From the NCBI RefSeq assembly GCF_018860975.1, contig NZ_JAHKQI010000008.1, positions 249,746 through 313,745 on the forward strand: a stretch of 64,000 nt of DNA, given 5' to 3'. A model generated the notes under the pieces. The model was not told the origin of the DNA and searched no databases. It worked only from the letters and a program-made list of their open reading frames with translations. This document shows, in pieces, positions 34,905 through 44,271 of this stretch (position 1 is its first letter; each line of letters begins with the position of its first letter). This DNA is from Lentibacter algarum (GTDB lineage: Bacteria; Pseudomonadota; Alphaproteobacteria; Rhodobacterales; Rhodobacteraceae). A program made the translations under genes and the position numbers.

Positions 34905-35291
34905 GTGCGAATAATAGAAGATCTGTTGCGCGCCTTTGGTGTTTCTTTGATCATGCTGGCTTTTGTCCACGCTGCAATAACGATTGCTGCTGTGGTTTGC
35001 CCGCCAGATATCAGTTTACAACTGCTAGTAGTGCTGCCGTTGATCGCGGTGAGCAGCTATTTCGCATTGCCTTGGCTGGTGTGTCGGCCGTTTGAGGAAA
35101 CCAAACAGTTCAAGCCGCGTGTGGCGGTGATGGGGGCAGTGGGGTTTCCGCTACTAAGCCTTGGCGGCTTGGCAATGATCATGCTCGGCTTGTTTACTCC
35201 CGGCGAAGGTTTGTTTTTGCTTTTTGGAGTGACTTTCTGGGGCGCACTTATGGCGGTGCGCTATGTGCGCCTTCGGCGGTTGTTGCCTTAG
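34905..35291 (+). CDS. Small membrane protein downstream of lipA (128 aa)
   Basis: Four predicted transmembrane segments (about 10-32, 40-60, 74-96 and 100-116) and a basic end (RYVRLRRLLP). GTG start at 34905, 2 nt after the lipA stop, so it is co-transcribed. I do not recognise a family. Its stop overlaps the stop of the convergent monooxygenase gene by 4 nt. Confidence 0.7.
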   Translation: MRIIEDLLRAFGVSLIMLAFVHAAITIAAVVCPPDISLQLLVVLPLIAVSSYFALPWLVCRPFEETKQFKPRVAVMGAVGFPLLSLGGLAMIMLGLFTPGEGLFLLFGVTFWGALMAVRYVRLRRLLP

Positions 35292-36343
35292 CCATTGGTG
35301 AACTTGCGGACAGCAAACCGCGCCAGTGGGGGCACATGGTTGAGCACGCGCATAGCAGATTTGACCGCGAAGCGCTTTAGCGGCGCTTGTGACTGGATCA
35401 TCCTGCGGCCTCCTTCTGATAAAGCCAGCACCTGTGCGCCCTCGGCATGGCGTGTTGCAGTATACCCTTCGGTTTCACCGGCCGCGATGCGCGCTGCCAG
35501 ATCGGCCGCGTCGGCGATGCCAAGGTTCATGCCGCGCCCGCCAACTGGCGAGTGACAATGCGCAGCATCACCGGCAAGAAACACACGGCCTTTCTGATAG
35601 CGTGCAACCTGTCGCACTGAAATGTTGAAGGTGCCAGACCGAATGATTTCGAGCACATTCATCGGCACTGGAAGGGCTTTGAGCGCGTCGGGGGTTGAAG
35701 AGATTACTCTAAAGCGTCCGGCTTCAAGCGGAACGACAACGGCGACATTGCCATGCTCAAGAAGGAAGGCTTGAAAATGCTGAGGATTTTGCCAGCTATC
35801 GCAACGAACATCGGCGATTGACCATTGTTTATCAAGCTCATACCCGTCAAAGCTCATGTCGATTTCTTGCCGAACTTTGCTAAACACGCCGTCAGCACCG
35901 ATAAGATAGTCAAACCGCTTATGCGCGCCGTTGACCGTTGCGACAACCGAACTCGCATCTTGCATGAGTGTTTCAAACCGCGCGCCATACTGCACGTCGA
36001 CGCCCAGCGCGTTGAGCGCCGCCACGATGTGGCTTTCTGTGCGATCTTGTGCGAGGCCCCAAAGCTGAGAGCCTTTGTCAAAATTGAGTGGTAACTTGGC
36101 AAGCGGACGAGCCTGATCGTGAAAGATCAGCCCTTTGAAGGAGATCGCTTCAGCAAGGATACTGTCGGCCACACCACTCGGTTTGAAGATTTCAAGCGAG
36201 TGTGCCTGAAGGCCCACGGCACGGCTGAGCTTTGAAGGGCCAGGGCGCTTTTCAAAGATGCTGACATCAACACCGAGGCGCTTGAGCTCGAGGGCAGCTG
36301 TCAGGCCTGTCGGGCCGGCTCCGATGATTGCTACATGTGGCAC
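35288..36343 (-). CDS. FAD-dependent monooxygenase (PHBH fold)
   Basis: A 351-residue class A flavoprotein. The dinucleotide-binding motif GAGPTGLTAA is at residues 8-17, and the second FAD motif VFLAGDAAHCHSPVGGRGMNLGI near residue 265 matches aromatic hydroxylases. The expected substrate is a phenolic or quinone-like ring. GTG start at 36343, only 3 nt after the stop of the cytochrome c gene upstream on the same strand, so the two are probably coupled. It is shorter than most phenol hydroxylases because it lacks the thioredoxin-like tail. Confidence 0.88.
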   Translation of the reverse strand: MPHVAIIGAGPTGLTAALELKRLGVDVSIFEKRPGPSKLSRAVGLQAHSLEIFKPSGVADSILAEAISFKGLIFHDQARPLAKLPLNFDKGSQLWGLAQDRTESHIVAALNALGVDVQYGARFETLMQDASSVVATVNGAHKRFDYLIGADGVFSKVRQEIDMSFDGYELDKQWSIADVRCDSWQNPQHFQAFLLEHGNVAVVVPLEAGRFRVISSTPDALKALPVPMNVLEIIRSGTFNISVRQVARYQKGRVFLAGDAAHCHSPVGGRGMNLGIADAADLAARIAAGETEGYTATRHAEGAQVLALSEGGRRMIQSQAPLKRFAVKSAMRVLNHVPPLARFAVRKFTNG

Positions 36344-36346
36344 AAG

Positions 36347-37246
36347 TTACTTTTCTGAAAGGGATTTGAGGTAGGCTGCAATTGCCTCGCGGTCTTCTGA
36401 GGTAAGCTTGCTCATGTTCTCAACGACGTTGACCATATGGCCTCCGGCGCTATCAAACTCCGGTGTGAAGCCGCTTTCAAGATAATAGGCAATGTCTTTG
36501 GCGCTCCAATCCAGTGCATTGACCGCAGGCACACGGCCCTTGCCGGAAGGGTCAGGCGCGCCTGTGAGCCACTGATCGTAGAGCAAGCCGCCAACCGCGT
36601 TCCGCGGTGTGTGACATTCGGCGCAATGGCCGAGTGCTTCGATGAGGTAACGGCCGCGTTGCAATTGCTGGTCGTCAAGCGGCACCGAGACAATCCAGTA
36701 GTCGTTGATGAAGATGCGCTTCCAGAGACCAAGGCCGCGGCGGATGTTGAAGGGAAAGCTGACATCATGCGCAGCGTTGGCTTGCGACGATGGCGGCAAA
36801 GTTTGCAGATATGCGTGCAGGTTCGCCACATCCTGCAAACCGGCGGGGCGCAGTTTCATGCGCACATAAGAGGCATAGGGAAAGGCAGGGTAGTAATGCT
36901 GGCCCTTGGGCGAGCTTCCGTAAAGCATTGCATTGCCGAGGTCATGCGTGCTCCAGCCACCGATGCCCTCGGGAGAGGGTGAAATGTTGGGCGCTATGAA
37001 CGTGCCGAAGGGCGAGGGGAAACGCTGACCGCCTGAAAGAACGAGCTTGTCTTCTTCGTCCTTTGCGTCTGGCGCAGAGTGACAGGAGGCGCAGCCCGCA
37101 GCCCAGAAGACTTGCTCGCCAGCGCTCGGGTCGCCAATCAAATCGGCAAAGGCGTTGTCGGGCAGGGTTTGGGGGCGTGTCAGCAGCCAGAACGCAGCGA
37201 AGCCAAGCGCCGTGAAGACAAGTATCCGGATTGACCATTTACGCAT
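36347..37246 (-). CDS. Membrane-anchored diheme cytochrome c
   Basis: A 299-residue protein with an uncleaved-looking N-terminal signal anchor (residues 5-23). Two CxxCH heme sites are present, the first at 52-56 (CASCH) and the second near residue 210 (CAECH), each in its own cytochrome c domain. The pattern resembles the cytochrome subunits of membrane dehydrogenases (gluconate or alcohol dehydrogenase type). It could pass electrons from a periplasmic dehydrogenase to the respiratory chain. ATG with AGGAG 7 nt upstream. The neighbouring monooxygenase is cytosolic, so a direct partnership is doubtful. Confidence 0.9.
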   Translation of the reverse strand: MRKWSIRILVFTALGFAAFWLLTRPQTLPDNAFADLIGDPSAGEQVFWAAGCASCHSAPDAKDEEDKLVLSGGQRFPSPFGTFIAPNISPSPEGIGGWSTHDLGNAMLYGSSPKGQHYYPAFPYASYVRMKLRPAGLQDVANLHAYLQTLPPSSQANAAHDVSFPFNIRRGLGLWKRIFINDYWIVSVPLDDQQLQRGRYLIEALGHCAECHTPRNAVGGLLYDQWLTGAPDPSGKGRVPAVNALDWSAKDIAYYLESGFTPEFDSAGGHMVNVVENMSKLTSEDREAIAAYLKSLSEK

Positions 37247-37309
37247 AAGCTTCTCCTGTTATGTCTTAGGATACAGAGGAATAGTTCTGCAACAAGCCGC
37301 TTCGGCGGC

Positions 37310-37492
37310 TTATGGCTTGAGGTTGAAACGCGGCGGCTTTTCGAGCGTCAGCGCCTCGGGCCAACCGATGAAACGCTCTACAGCGGCGATCGACAAACAT
37401 AGCACCAAGACCACAAACACAAGCTTGACGCGGCTTTTTGAAGGCGGGCGACGGGCCCATTTGGCCATACGCAGCCAGTGCCAGGGATTCAT
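37310..37492 (-). CDS. Small membrane protein coupled to hpt (60 aa)
   Basis: A 60-residue protein with a basic N-terminus ([20 protein letters not shown]), one transmembrane helix (about 22-40) and a FIGWPEALT segment. I recall homologs with MNPW and GWPE-W-L in Rhodobacteraceae, always next to hpt. Its ATG overlaps the hpt stop (ATGA), which supports a real gene. Function unknown. Confidence 0.75.
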   Translation of the reverse strand: MNPWHWLRMAKWARRPPSKSRVKLVFVVLVLCLSIAAVERFIGWPEALTLEKPPRFNLKP

Positions 37493-38034
37493 TGGTCGTC
37501 AGTAAAGCGAACCTTGCCGATAAAGGGTAGGTTCCGGTTACGTTGTGCAAAATCGATTCCGTAGCCGACGACAAACTCATCAGGGATTTCAAAGCCGATC
37601 CAGTCGGCCCTAACGCCGGTTTCGCGGCGGCTTGGTTTGTCGAGCAGGGCAATCGTGCGCAGCTTGCGGGGTTTGCGGCTTTCTAGCAGGTTAATGACGT
37701 GATCAAGCGTGTAGCCAGTGTCAACGATATCTTCGACCACCAGCACATCACGGCCTTCGATCTGCCCGCGAATATCTTTGAGGATGCGCACTTCACGGCT
37801 GCTTTCCATGCCGTCGCCGTATGAGGACGCCTCGAGAAAGTCGACCTCAACCCCGATATCAAGTTCTCGCACAATGTCGGCGATAAAGACAAACGATCCG
37901 CGCAAAAGGCCGACCACCACGATCTTGTCGGTGTCTGAAAACTCGGCTTCGATCTCGCGGCTTAGCTCTTCGATGCGTGCGGCGATAGTCTTCGCCGAGA
38001 TCATCACATCAATTTCATATGGACGGTGCGGCAT
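37489..38034 (-). CDS. hpt: Hypoxanthine phosphoribosyltransferase
   Basis: A 181-residue purine salvage enzyme making IMP from hypoxanthine and PRPP. The PRPP loop [17 protein letters not shown] is complete, GLLRGSFVF is the pyrophosphate loop and [20 protein letters not shown] is the C-terminal purine-binding part. The ATG at 38034 has AAGGGG 8 nt upstream; the frame start at 38064 lacks a site. It is divergent from the COQ10-like gene. Confidence 0.95.
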   Translation of the reverse strand: MPHRPYEIDVMISAKTIAARIEELSREIEAEFSDTDKIVVVGLLRGSFVFIADIVRELDIGVEVDFLEASSYGDGMESSREVRILKDIRGQIEGRDVLVVEDIVDTGYTLDHVINLLESRKPRKLRTIALLDKPSRRETGVRADWIGFEIPDEFVVGYGIDFAQRNRNLPFIGKVRFTDDQ

Positions 38035-38105
38035 GCTTACCCCTTGATTTATCTCGCCTAGCATACGAAAGGATGACGCACTCGCAACGCAAAAAGACCG
38101 AACCT

Positions 38106-38579
38106 ATGCCAAACCACGCCGAAACCAGAACCTTGCCTTATAGCCCCGAGCAAATGTTTGCCTTGGTTGCTGACGTGGCGCGCTACCCCGAGTTTCTGCC
38201 GTGGTGTGCCGCGGCGCGGGTGCGCTCGGTGTCTGAGGTTGAGGGCGGTGAAGAAATGCTGGCTGATCTGGTGATCGGGTTCAAGTTGTTTCGCGAGCGC
38301 TTTGGTAGCCGTGTCGGCTTGTTTGAGAAACAAGGGTTGATCGAGACAGAATACCTCGACGGGCCGTTCAAATACCTGCGCTCCAACTGGCGGTTTGCAG
38401 AAAGCGAAGGCGGGTGTGAGGTCGCATTCGATGTTGACTTCGAGTTTAGAAACATTGTTTTGCAAAAGGCGGCTGGCCTGTTCTTTTTTGAAGCGATGCA
38501 GCGGATTGTGAAGGCTTTTGAAGCGCGCGCTGACACGCTTTACGGGGCAGAGCGCGGGTCGTCACAAGGGCAAGCATAA
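38106..38579 (+). CDS. COQ10/RatA-like START-domain protein (ubiquinone-binding)
   Basis: A 157-residue START-fold protein of the COQ10/RatA family. The N-terminal pattern RTLPYSPEQMFALVADVARYPEFLPWCAAARV and LIGFKLFRERFGSRV, LDGPFKYL, WRF and DFEFRNIVLQKAAG are family signatures. Members bind ubiquinone and support respiration; the RatA name comes from a reported ribosome effect in E. coli. The start at 38106 matches the family; an in-frame ATG lies at 38073. The hairpin at 38586-38610 follows the stop. Confidence 0.88.
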   Translation: MPNHAETRTLPYSPEQMFALVADVARYPEFLPWCAAARVRSVSEVEGGEEMLADLVIGFKLFRERFGSRVGLFEKQGLIETEYLDGPFKYLRSNWRFAESEGGCEVAFDVDFEFRNIVLQKAAGLFFFEAMQRIVKAFEARADTLYGAERGSSQGQA

Positions 38580-38610
38580 AAGTAAAGCGGGCGCCTGGCA
38601 GACGCCCGCT
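38575..38610 (-). terminator. Terminator of amt (leftward)
   Basis: AGCGGGCG (38586-38593) pairs with CGCCCGCT (38603-38610). Read on the minus strand the hairpin is followed by TTTACTTTTA, so it fits a Rho-independent terminator for amt. It may also stop the convergent COQ10-like transcript, which has no T-tract on that side. Confidence 0.75.
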
Positions 38611-38616
38611 ATCAGC

Positions 38617-39807
38617 CTAGGAGCTGTGATCGTAAGCGCGTTCGCCGTGCACCGACAGGTCAAGGCCGTTGACTTCGCTTTCATGGTCAACCCGCAAAGG
38701 TGTGACAAGAGCACAGAGCTTGACCAATGCATAGCTCACCACAATGGTGAAGAGACCGACAATCGCCAGCCCGCCGAGTTGTGCGGCCCAGGTTCCGGCG
38801 CCAAACACAGCGATCATGATGGTTCCGAAGATACCGCCAACACCGTGAACCGCGAAAACATCAAGGGTATCGTCGATCTTTAGTCTGTTGCGAATGAGCA
38901 GAACCGCTTCCTGACAGAGGACGCCTGCAACGCCACCGATCAGCAGCGCCTCAATCGGGCCAACAAAGCCGGAGGCGGGGGTGATCGAAGCGAGGCCGGC
39001 GATCGTGCCGGTGACGACGCCAACGAGCGAAGCTTTGCCGTATTTCAGCTTTTCCCAGAGCGCCCATGTGAGAGAGGCCGTGGCTGCCGAGATATGCGTT
39101 ACTGTTAAAGCCATTGCCGCGCCGCCGTCAGCGGCAAGCTGACTGCCGCCATTGAAACCGAACCAGCCGACCCAGAGCATCGCGGCACCGATAAAGACAT
39201 AACCGGGGTTGTGCGGCGGTGTGGTTTTGTTGCGGCGTGCGCCCAGTGCCACCGCGATAACCAAAGCGGCAATGCCTGCAGTTTCGTGAACAACGATACC
39301 TCCGGCAAAGTCCCGCACGCCGGTTTCGCCGAAAATGCCGCCATCCGCCAGAAAGCCTCCGCCCCAGATCCAGTGAACGACCGGCGCATAGCAGAGCAGC
39401 ATCCAGAGGCCTGAGAACAACAGCACAAAGCCAAAGCCGATGCGCTCGACATAAGCGCCGACAATGAGCGCGGGGGTTATGATTGCGAAGGTCATCTGAA
39501 AGGCGAAGAACAGGATTTCTGGAAGGTTTGATGCAATGTCGGAGGGGGTTTCGGGGGTGATGTCGAACAAGAACATTTTGCCCAGTCCTCCCCAGTAGCC
39601 TGTCTCTCCGCTGCCGAAGGCGATCGAGTAACCAAATGCCAACCACAGAACGCTCATCAAGCAGGCAATCGCATAGACATGCATAAACACGCTGAGCACG
39701 TTGCGCGCCCTCACAAGCCCGCCGTAAAACAGCGCGAGGCCGGGCAGAGACATGAACAGCACCAGGGCTGTGGCGACTATAATCCAAGCGGTATCCGCTG
39801 CGTTCAT
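38617..39807 (-). CDS. amt: Ammonium transporter
   Basis: A 396-residue Amt/Mep channel with 11 helices and the signature blocks MSLPGLALFYGGLVRARNVLS at the N-terminus and DVFAVHGVGGIFGT, which includes the second pore histidine. The first pore histidine is in GGIVVHETAGIAALV; the residue after it is Glu where AmtB has Ile. There is no obvious cleaved signal peptide, and no glnK gene is adjacent, unlike the usual glnK-amtB pair. A terminator follows at 38575-38610. Confidence 0.93.
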   Translation of the reverse strand: MNAADTAWIIVATALVLFMSLPGLALFYGGLVRARNVLSVFMHVYAIACLMSVLWLAFGYSIAFGSGETGYWGGLGKMFLFDITPETPSDIASNLPEILFFAFQMTFAIITPALIVGAYVERIGFGFVLLFSGLWMLLCYAPVVHWIWGGGFLADGGIFGETGVRDFAGGIVVHETAGIAALVIAVALGARRNKTTPPHNPGYVFIGAAMLWVGWFGFNGGSQLAADGGAAMALTVTHISAATASLTWALWEKLKYGKASLVGVVTGTIAGLASITPASGFVGPIEALLIGGVAGVLCQEAVLLIRNRLKIDDTLDVFAVHGVGGIFGTIMIAVFGAGTWAAQLGGLAIVGLFTIVVSYALVKLCALVTPLRVDHESEVNGLDLSVHGERAYDHSS

Positions 39808-39957
39808 CTGATCTTCCCTCGTGACGAATTTCTGTTAGCCACGCTCTAAGCGGAATGCCTCCGCTCAAAAAAGAGCCACGCGCGCTCAATGTTCAGGCAA
39901 ATTGCAAAGCGCCTGTTTTTTGGGCTGAATTTGAGGGGTGTGCCGTTTAAGTGGGCG

Positions 39958-40428
39958 CTATGGGGACGCAGCTAAGCGCAGCAACTCTAATGCGTGCGCG
40001 CAGCTTGCAGCACGCACTTCGGCGCGGCCAAGGGGGCCGAACTCGACTGTCTCTGTGGTTGTTACGCGGTTTTCCCGAGCCACTGCAAAGCAGACCCTCC
40101 CCTCGGGTTTGTGCTCGGAAGGGCCGGGGCCAGCGATGCCCGTGACAGAAACCGAGAGCGTGGCGTGAGAGTGTTGAAGCGCACCTGTGGCCATTTCGCG
40201 GGCGGTTTCTTCAGAGACTGCGCCATATGTCGCCAAGGTTTTGGCACGCACGCCGAGCATCTGCATCTTGGCGTCGTTAGAGTAGGTGACGAACCCCCGT
40301 TCAAACACATCGGAGCTTCCGGCGACGCCAGTCAGCGCGGCTGACACCATACCACCGGTGCAGCTTTCTGCTGTTGCTATCTTGAGGCCTGTTTTACGCG
40401 CAGCCTTCAGGACAGCCTCGGCGCTCAT
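39958..40428 (-). CDS. CinA family nicotinamide-nucleotide amidohydrolase
   Basis: A 156-residue C-terminal-type CinA (PncC) that deamidates NMN. The catalytic serine is S22 in AESCTGG, followed by the TGVAGSSDVF and GIAGPGPSEHKPEGRV blocks. It is the short form without the N-terminal MoeA-like domain. The start overlaps the pgpA stop (ATGA). Order ispDF-pgpA-cinA is a stable Rhodobacterales cluster. Confidence 0.92.
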   Translation of the reverse strand: MSAEAVLKAARKTGLKIATAESCTGGMVSAALTGVAGSSDVFERGFVTYSNDAKMQMLGVRAKTLATYGAVSEETAREMATGALQHSHATLSVSVTGIAGPGPSEHKPEGRVCFAVARENRVTTTETVEFGPLGRAEVRAASCAHALELLRLAASP

Positions 40429-40922
40429 GCGATAAGGCCGTGGTAAACATAAGCCAGGATGCCAACTGTGATCGCAGCAGCGATGCCGGCCAGAATATCG
40501 TCGAGCATCACGCCGAGGGCGTCACCACGGGCGTCGGCGGTGCCGATGGGGCCGGGTTTGAGGATGTCAAAGAAACGAAAGCCAAAGAAGGCAACAAGCC
40601 AACCGGGCCACATGACCAATGGGTCAACCCCTGCATGCGTCGCGCCGATGAGCACTGGCAATAATGCGATCCACTGGCCAGCAACCTCGTCGAGCACAAC
40701 TTCTGACGGGTCGTGGTCGTCCTGACCTTCGATCATAACCGCTGTTGCCCACCAGCCGACAAAAAAAGCCAGCACTGCGCCGATTGCGACCAAGTAGGGC
40801 CCACCGAGCAAGTAAAGCCCATAGGCGACAGGCAAAGCCGCTGCGGAACCCCATGTGCCCGAGAAGGGCCGCATGTAACCGACATAAAAGAATGTGCCTG
40901 CAATTTGGGCGAGTTGTTTCAT
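40425..40922 (-). CDS. pgpA: Phosphatidylglycerophosphatase A
   Basis: A 165-residue membrane phosphatase that makes phosphatidylglycerol from its phosphate. PgpA signatures are [27 protein letters not shown] and [33 protein letters not shown], carrying the acidic residues of the active site. It overlaps ispDF and cinA by 4 nt each, giving a coupled operon. Confidence 0.94.
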   Translation of the reverse strand: MKQLAQIAGTFFYVGYMRPFSGTWGSAAALPVAYGLYLLGGPYLVAIGAVLAFFVGWWATAVMIEGQDDHDPSEVVLDEVAGQWIALLPVLIGATHAGVDPLVMWPGWLVAFFGFRFFDILKPGPIGTADARGDALGVMLDDILAGIAAAITVGILAYVYHGLIA

Positions 40923-42055
40923 GGTTTCACCAATGTTGCTGTAGCGAGCGCGGCGATGCCTTCTTCGCGGCCTGTAAAGCCGAGACGCTCGCTTGTGGTT
41001 GCTTTGATAGAAATACGGTCAGGTGCAAGGGCCATGATGCGCGACATTTCTGACTGCATTGCAGCGGCGTGGGGGCCGATCTTGGGTTGCTCGCAGATCA
41101 GCGTGCAGTCAATGTTCGTTATAGTATAGCCGCGCTCAAGGGCCAATTCGCAGGCGTGCTTGAGGAAGATATCGCTTGCAGCGCCTTTCCATTGTGCGTC
41201 AGACGGCGGGAAGTGGCGGCCAATGTCGCCCTCTGCCAACGCGCCATAGATCGCATCGGTGACGGCGTGCATGCCAACGTCGGCGTCAGAATGACCGAGA
41301 AGCGCTTTGGTATGTGGCACGGTGACGCCACAAAGAATGACAGCGTTGCCCGTGGTGAAGGCGTGCACGTCAAAGCCGTTGCCAAGTCTGATGTCCATTT
41401 GCACTCCTGATTGTGCCCTTAGTATCCGTTCGGCCCTTGCAAAGTCATCGGGTGTGGTGACTTTCAGGTTGTCTTCATGGCCTTCCACGATAGCAACCGC
41501 AAGCCCTGCGGCGCGCGCGACGGCGACATCGTCGGCGGCTGTGTTATCGGCGTTTTTATGTGCTGCGGCGATCTTGACGAGGTCAAAACCCTGCGGAGTT
41601 TGGGCGCGATACAGGTTTTCACGGCTTTGGGTGCCTGCGACTTCACCTGCTTCACCAAGCCAGAGCGCATCGCTGACGGGCAGGGCGGGTGCCGCGGCGT
41701 CATGGGTTTGCAAGCCTGCGACAACTGCGTCGATGATCTCGGTTGACAGGCATGCCCGCGCACCGTCGTGAATAAGCACATGGGTGAAGCTGCGCCCTTC
41801 CAGGGCTACGAGCCCTGCTTTGACAGAGGCCGCGCGTGTTGCGCCGCCAAGAACTGCTTCAACACCATCAGGGACTTGCGATGCATCATCAGGGTGAACG
41901 ACAGCAATGACCGTATCAACGGCGGGATGGCTTGCGAGGGCCTGATAAGACCAGTCAAACACGCGCCGGCCCGCAAGCGCTTGCCATTGTTTGGGCAAGG
42001 TTCCACCGGCGCGGGTGCCACGGCCAGCGGCGACAAGAATAGCGGCGAGTTTCAT
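40919..42055 (-). CDS. ispDF: Bifunctional IspD/IspF of the MEP isoprenoid pathway
   Basis: A 378-residue fusion. IspD (about 1-218) starts with [14 protein letters not shown] for CTP binding and has HDGARACLS and [11 protein letters not shown]. IspF starts at M220, with the zinc ligands D229 and H231 (DVH) and [31 protein letters not shown]. Fused IspDF is common in alphaproteobacteria. The IspD half is short of about 10 residues compared with E. coli but has all recognisable motifs. First gene of ispDF-pgpA-cinA, divergent from dusB. Confidence 0.96.
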   Translation of the reverse strand: MKLAAILVAAGRGTRAGGTLPKQWQALAGRRVFDWSYQALASHPAVDTVIAVVHPDDASQVPDGVEAVLGGATRAASVKAGLVALEGRSFTHVLIHDGARACLSTEIIDAVVAGLQTHDAAAPALPVSDALWLGEAGEVAGTQSRENLYRAQTPQGFDLVKIAAAHKNADNTAADDVAVARAAGLAVAIVEGHEDNLKVTTPDDFARAERILRAQSGVQMDIRLGNGFDVHAFTTGNAVILCGVTVPHTKALLGHSDADVGMHAVTDAIYGALAEGDIGRHFPPSDAQWKGAASDIFLKHACELALERGYTITNIDCTLICEQPKIGPHAAAMQSEMSRIMALAPDRISIKATTSERLGFTGREEGIAALATATLVKP

Positions 42056-42217
42056 GCAGGCTCCTGTTGAAGCATTGGTTTATGTCGTGTGACGGAAAAG
42101 CGCAATGCAGCTAGGTCGGCTCAAGGTATTCCGGTCAAATTTTGTGCACAGTGTTTAAATTTTATGCGATACCCCTTTAAGCTACGGAAGCTGACAAGTT
42201 CACAAAGGAAGCGCACC

Positions 42218-43201
42218 TTGCCAATCGTCTCGAATTTCCCAATGCCTGACGGCATGTTACCAATCGCTCTTGCCCCATTGGCGGGGATCACTGATCTGCC
42301 GTTTCGCCAGCTTGTTAGCCGCTTTGGCGCGGGGTTTGTTGTCAGCGAGATGGTGGCGAGCCAGGAAATGGTGCAAGCCAAAAAGGGCGTGCGTGAACGC
42401 GCCGAGCTGGGCATTGATACCGGCAATACGGCTGTGCAGCTTGCCGGACGCGACCCGTATTGGATGGCGGAAGCGGCGCGAATGGTCGCCGCCAACGGGG
42501 CGACGGTTATTGACATCAACATGGGCTGTCCGGCGAAAAAGGTTGTCGGTGGGTTGTCTGGATCAGCTTTGATGCGCGATCTTGATCATGCTTTACGGCT
42601 GATCGAGGCGGTAAGTGCGGCGGTTGATGTGCCCGTCACGCTCAAAACCCGACTCGGGTGGGATGATGATAGCCACAATGCGCCAGAGCTTGCTCGGCGT
42701 GCCGAAGCAGCCGGTGTGAGCCGTATTGTCATTCACGGGCGCACACGATGCCAATTTTACAAAGGACGTGCCGATTGGGCTGCAATCCGCGCCGTGAAGG
42801 ACGCCGTGAAGGTGCCTGTTTTTGCCAATGGCGATATCCGCTCGGCGGAGGACGCACGCATTGCGTTGGAGCTGTCCGGCGCTGACGGGGTGATGATCGG
42901 ACGGGGCGCGCAGGGGCGGCCTTGGATTTTGCAGCAGATTGCCCACGTTTTGTGGGGAGGCGATGCGCCGGATATTCCTGTGAAAGTGCAGTTTATAGAC
43001 ATGATTACAAAACACTACGAAGCAATGCTGAAGTTCTATGGAGCCGATCTTGGTCTGCGGGTGGCGCGCAAGCATCTTGGTTGGTACATGGACGAGGCAG
43101 GCACGCCGGCTACGTTGAGAAAAGAAGTGCTGACGAGCCGTAATCCGACAGACGTAACGCGCCTGATATCGCGCGCGATTGATGAAGGAGTGGCTGCATG
43201 A
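42218..43201 (+). CDS. dusB: tRNA-dihydrouridine synthase B (NifR3 family)
   Basis: A 327-residue flavin-dependent TIM-barrel enzyme that reduces uridine in tRNA. Signatures are LAPLAGITDLPFRQLV, SEMVASQEM and INMGCPAKKVVGGLSGSALM, the last with the catalytic cysteine. TTG at 42218 has AAGGAAG 7 nt upstream and starts on the family N-terminus; frames extending to 42089 have no site, and ATG at 42242 is an alternative. It corresponds to nifR3 of the Rhodobacter capsulatus nifR3-ntrB-ntrC operon. Overlaps ntrB by 4 nt. Confidence 0.93.
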   Translation: MPIVSNFPMPDGMLPIALAPLAGITDLPFRQLVSRFGAGFVVSEMVASQEMVQAKKGVRERAELGIDTGNTAVQLAGRDPYWMAEAARMVAANGATVIDINMGCPAKKVVGGLSGSALMRDLDHALRLIEAVSAAVDVPVTLKTRLGWDDDSHNAPELARRAEAAGVSRIVIHGRTRCQFYKGRADWAAIRAVKDAVKVPVFANGDIRSAEDARIALELSGADGVMIGRGAQGRPWILQQIAHVLWGGDAPDIPVKVQFIDMITKHYEAMLKFYGADLGLRVARKHLGWYMDEAGTPATLRKEVLTSRNPTDVTRLISRAIDEGVAA

Positions 43202-44271
43202 AGGCCGGGTTTCCTGACGGTGAGGCCCTTTGGGCCGCTTTGCCTATGCCGGTGGTGCTGATCGCTGGTGGTGATGAAATATTATCTCTGAACGGAGCCG
43301 CCGAGAGCTTCTTCTTGAGCTCGTCAAGAGCCATGAGCGGCGCGCTTCTTTGGCAAAAAGTCAACTGTGACAGCGCTTTGAAGGAGGCGTTCGAGCGCGC
43401 ACGTGTTGTTCAGGCGCCGTTGTTTGTGCGCGACATCAAGCTGTCGCTAAGCAGCGGACAGGCACACACGTGTGATTTGCAGATCGCTCCATTTGGCAAA
43501 GACGGGGGCGAGATGCTTCTGGTGATAAACCCCCACGAAATAAACAGCCATCTGCCAAGCACCAGTTCCTCGGTACGCTCGGCGATCGGCATGGCAGAAA
43601 TGCTGGCCCATGAGATAAAAAACCCGCTGGCTGGGATCACCGGTGCGGCGCAGCTACTGGGCATGGGGGCAACGCCGGAAGACTATGACTTGAGCGAGCT
43701 TATTGTCGGGGAAAGCCGCCGGATTGTGAAACTTCTGGAGCAGGTCGAGCAATTTGGCAATCTTTCGGCCCCCCATTGTCAGCCGACCAACCTGCATGAT
43801 GTGCTCGATCGGGCCCGCCAGTCGGCGCTGGTGGGGTTTGGCTCGGGCTTGGAGATCGTTCAAGACTACGACCCGTCGCTGCCGCCGGCGTTTGTTGATG
43901 CTGATCAGTTGTTGCAGGTGTTGCTGAACCTGCTCAAGAACGCGACGGATGCGGCGGGGCCAAACGGGCATATTCGGCTGCGGAGTTTCTACGAGCATGG
44001 CTTCCGGATGCGCACTGAAGCAGGGCTTGGACAGCCCTTGCCATTGCAAATCGAAGTGATCGACAACGGCTGTGGCATCGCGCCGGAACTGATGGGGGAT
44101 ATTTTCAACCCCTTCGTATCCGGCAAAGAAAACGGAACCGGCCTTGGCTTGGCCCTGTCGGCCAAGATTATCGCGGCACATGCGGGTTGGATAACCTGCC
44201 GTTCAAAACCCGGCGAGACGGTTTTCCGCCTCTCGCTACCACGCGCAAACGACGAAAAGGAAACTGATTGA
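43198..44271 (+). CDS. ntrB: Nitrogen regulation sensor kinase NtrB
   Basis: A 357-residue soluble histidine kinase. An N-terminal PAS-like domain (1-115) is followed by HisKA with H138 in [21 protein letters not shown] and a HATPase with [20 protein letters not shown] and [15 protein letters not shown]. It controls phosphorylation of NtrC in response to nitrogen status via PII, whose gene is not in the window. Starts in an ATGA overlap with dusB and ends overlapping ntrC (TGATG). Confidence 0.94.
   Translation: MKAGFPDGEALWAALPMPVVLIAGGDEILSLNGAAESFFLSSSRAMSGALLWQKVNCDSALKEAFERARVVQAPLFVRDIKLSLSSGQAHTCDLQIAPFGKDGGEMLLVINPHEINSHLPSTSSSVRSAIGMAEMLAHEIKNPLAGITGAAQLLGMGATPEDYDLSELIVGESRRIVKLLEQVEQFGNLSAPHCQPTNLHDVLDRARQSALVGFGSGLEIVQDYDPSLPPAFVDADQLLQVLLNLLKNATDAAGPNGHIRLRSFYEHGFRMRTEAGLGQPLPLQIEVIDNGCGIAPELMGDIFNPFVSGKENGTGLGLALSAKIIAAHAGWITCRSKPGETVFRLSLPRANDEKETD

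Noticed and set aside
38617-39957. Sigma-54 promoter for amt
   Set aside because: I found no TGGCAC-N5-TTGC match upstream of amt, and the NtrC here lacks GAFTGA.
42089-42217. N-terminal extension of dusB
   Set aside because: These 43 codons have no homology pattern and no ribosome site, whereas TTG at 42218 has AAGGAAG.
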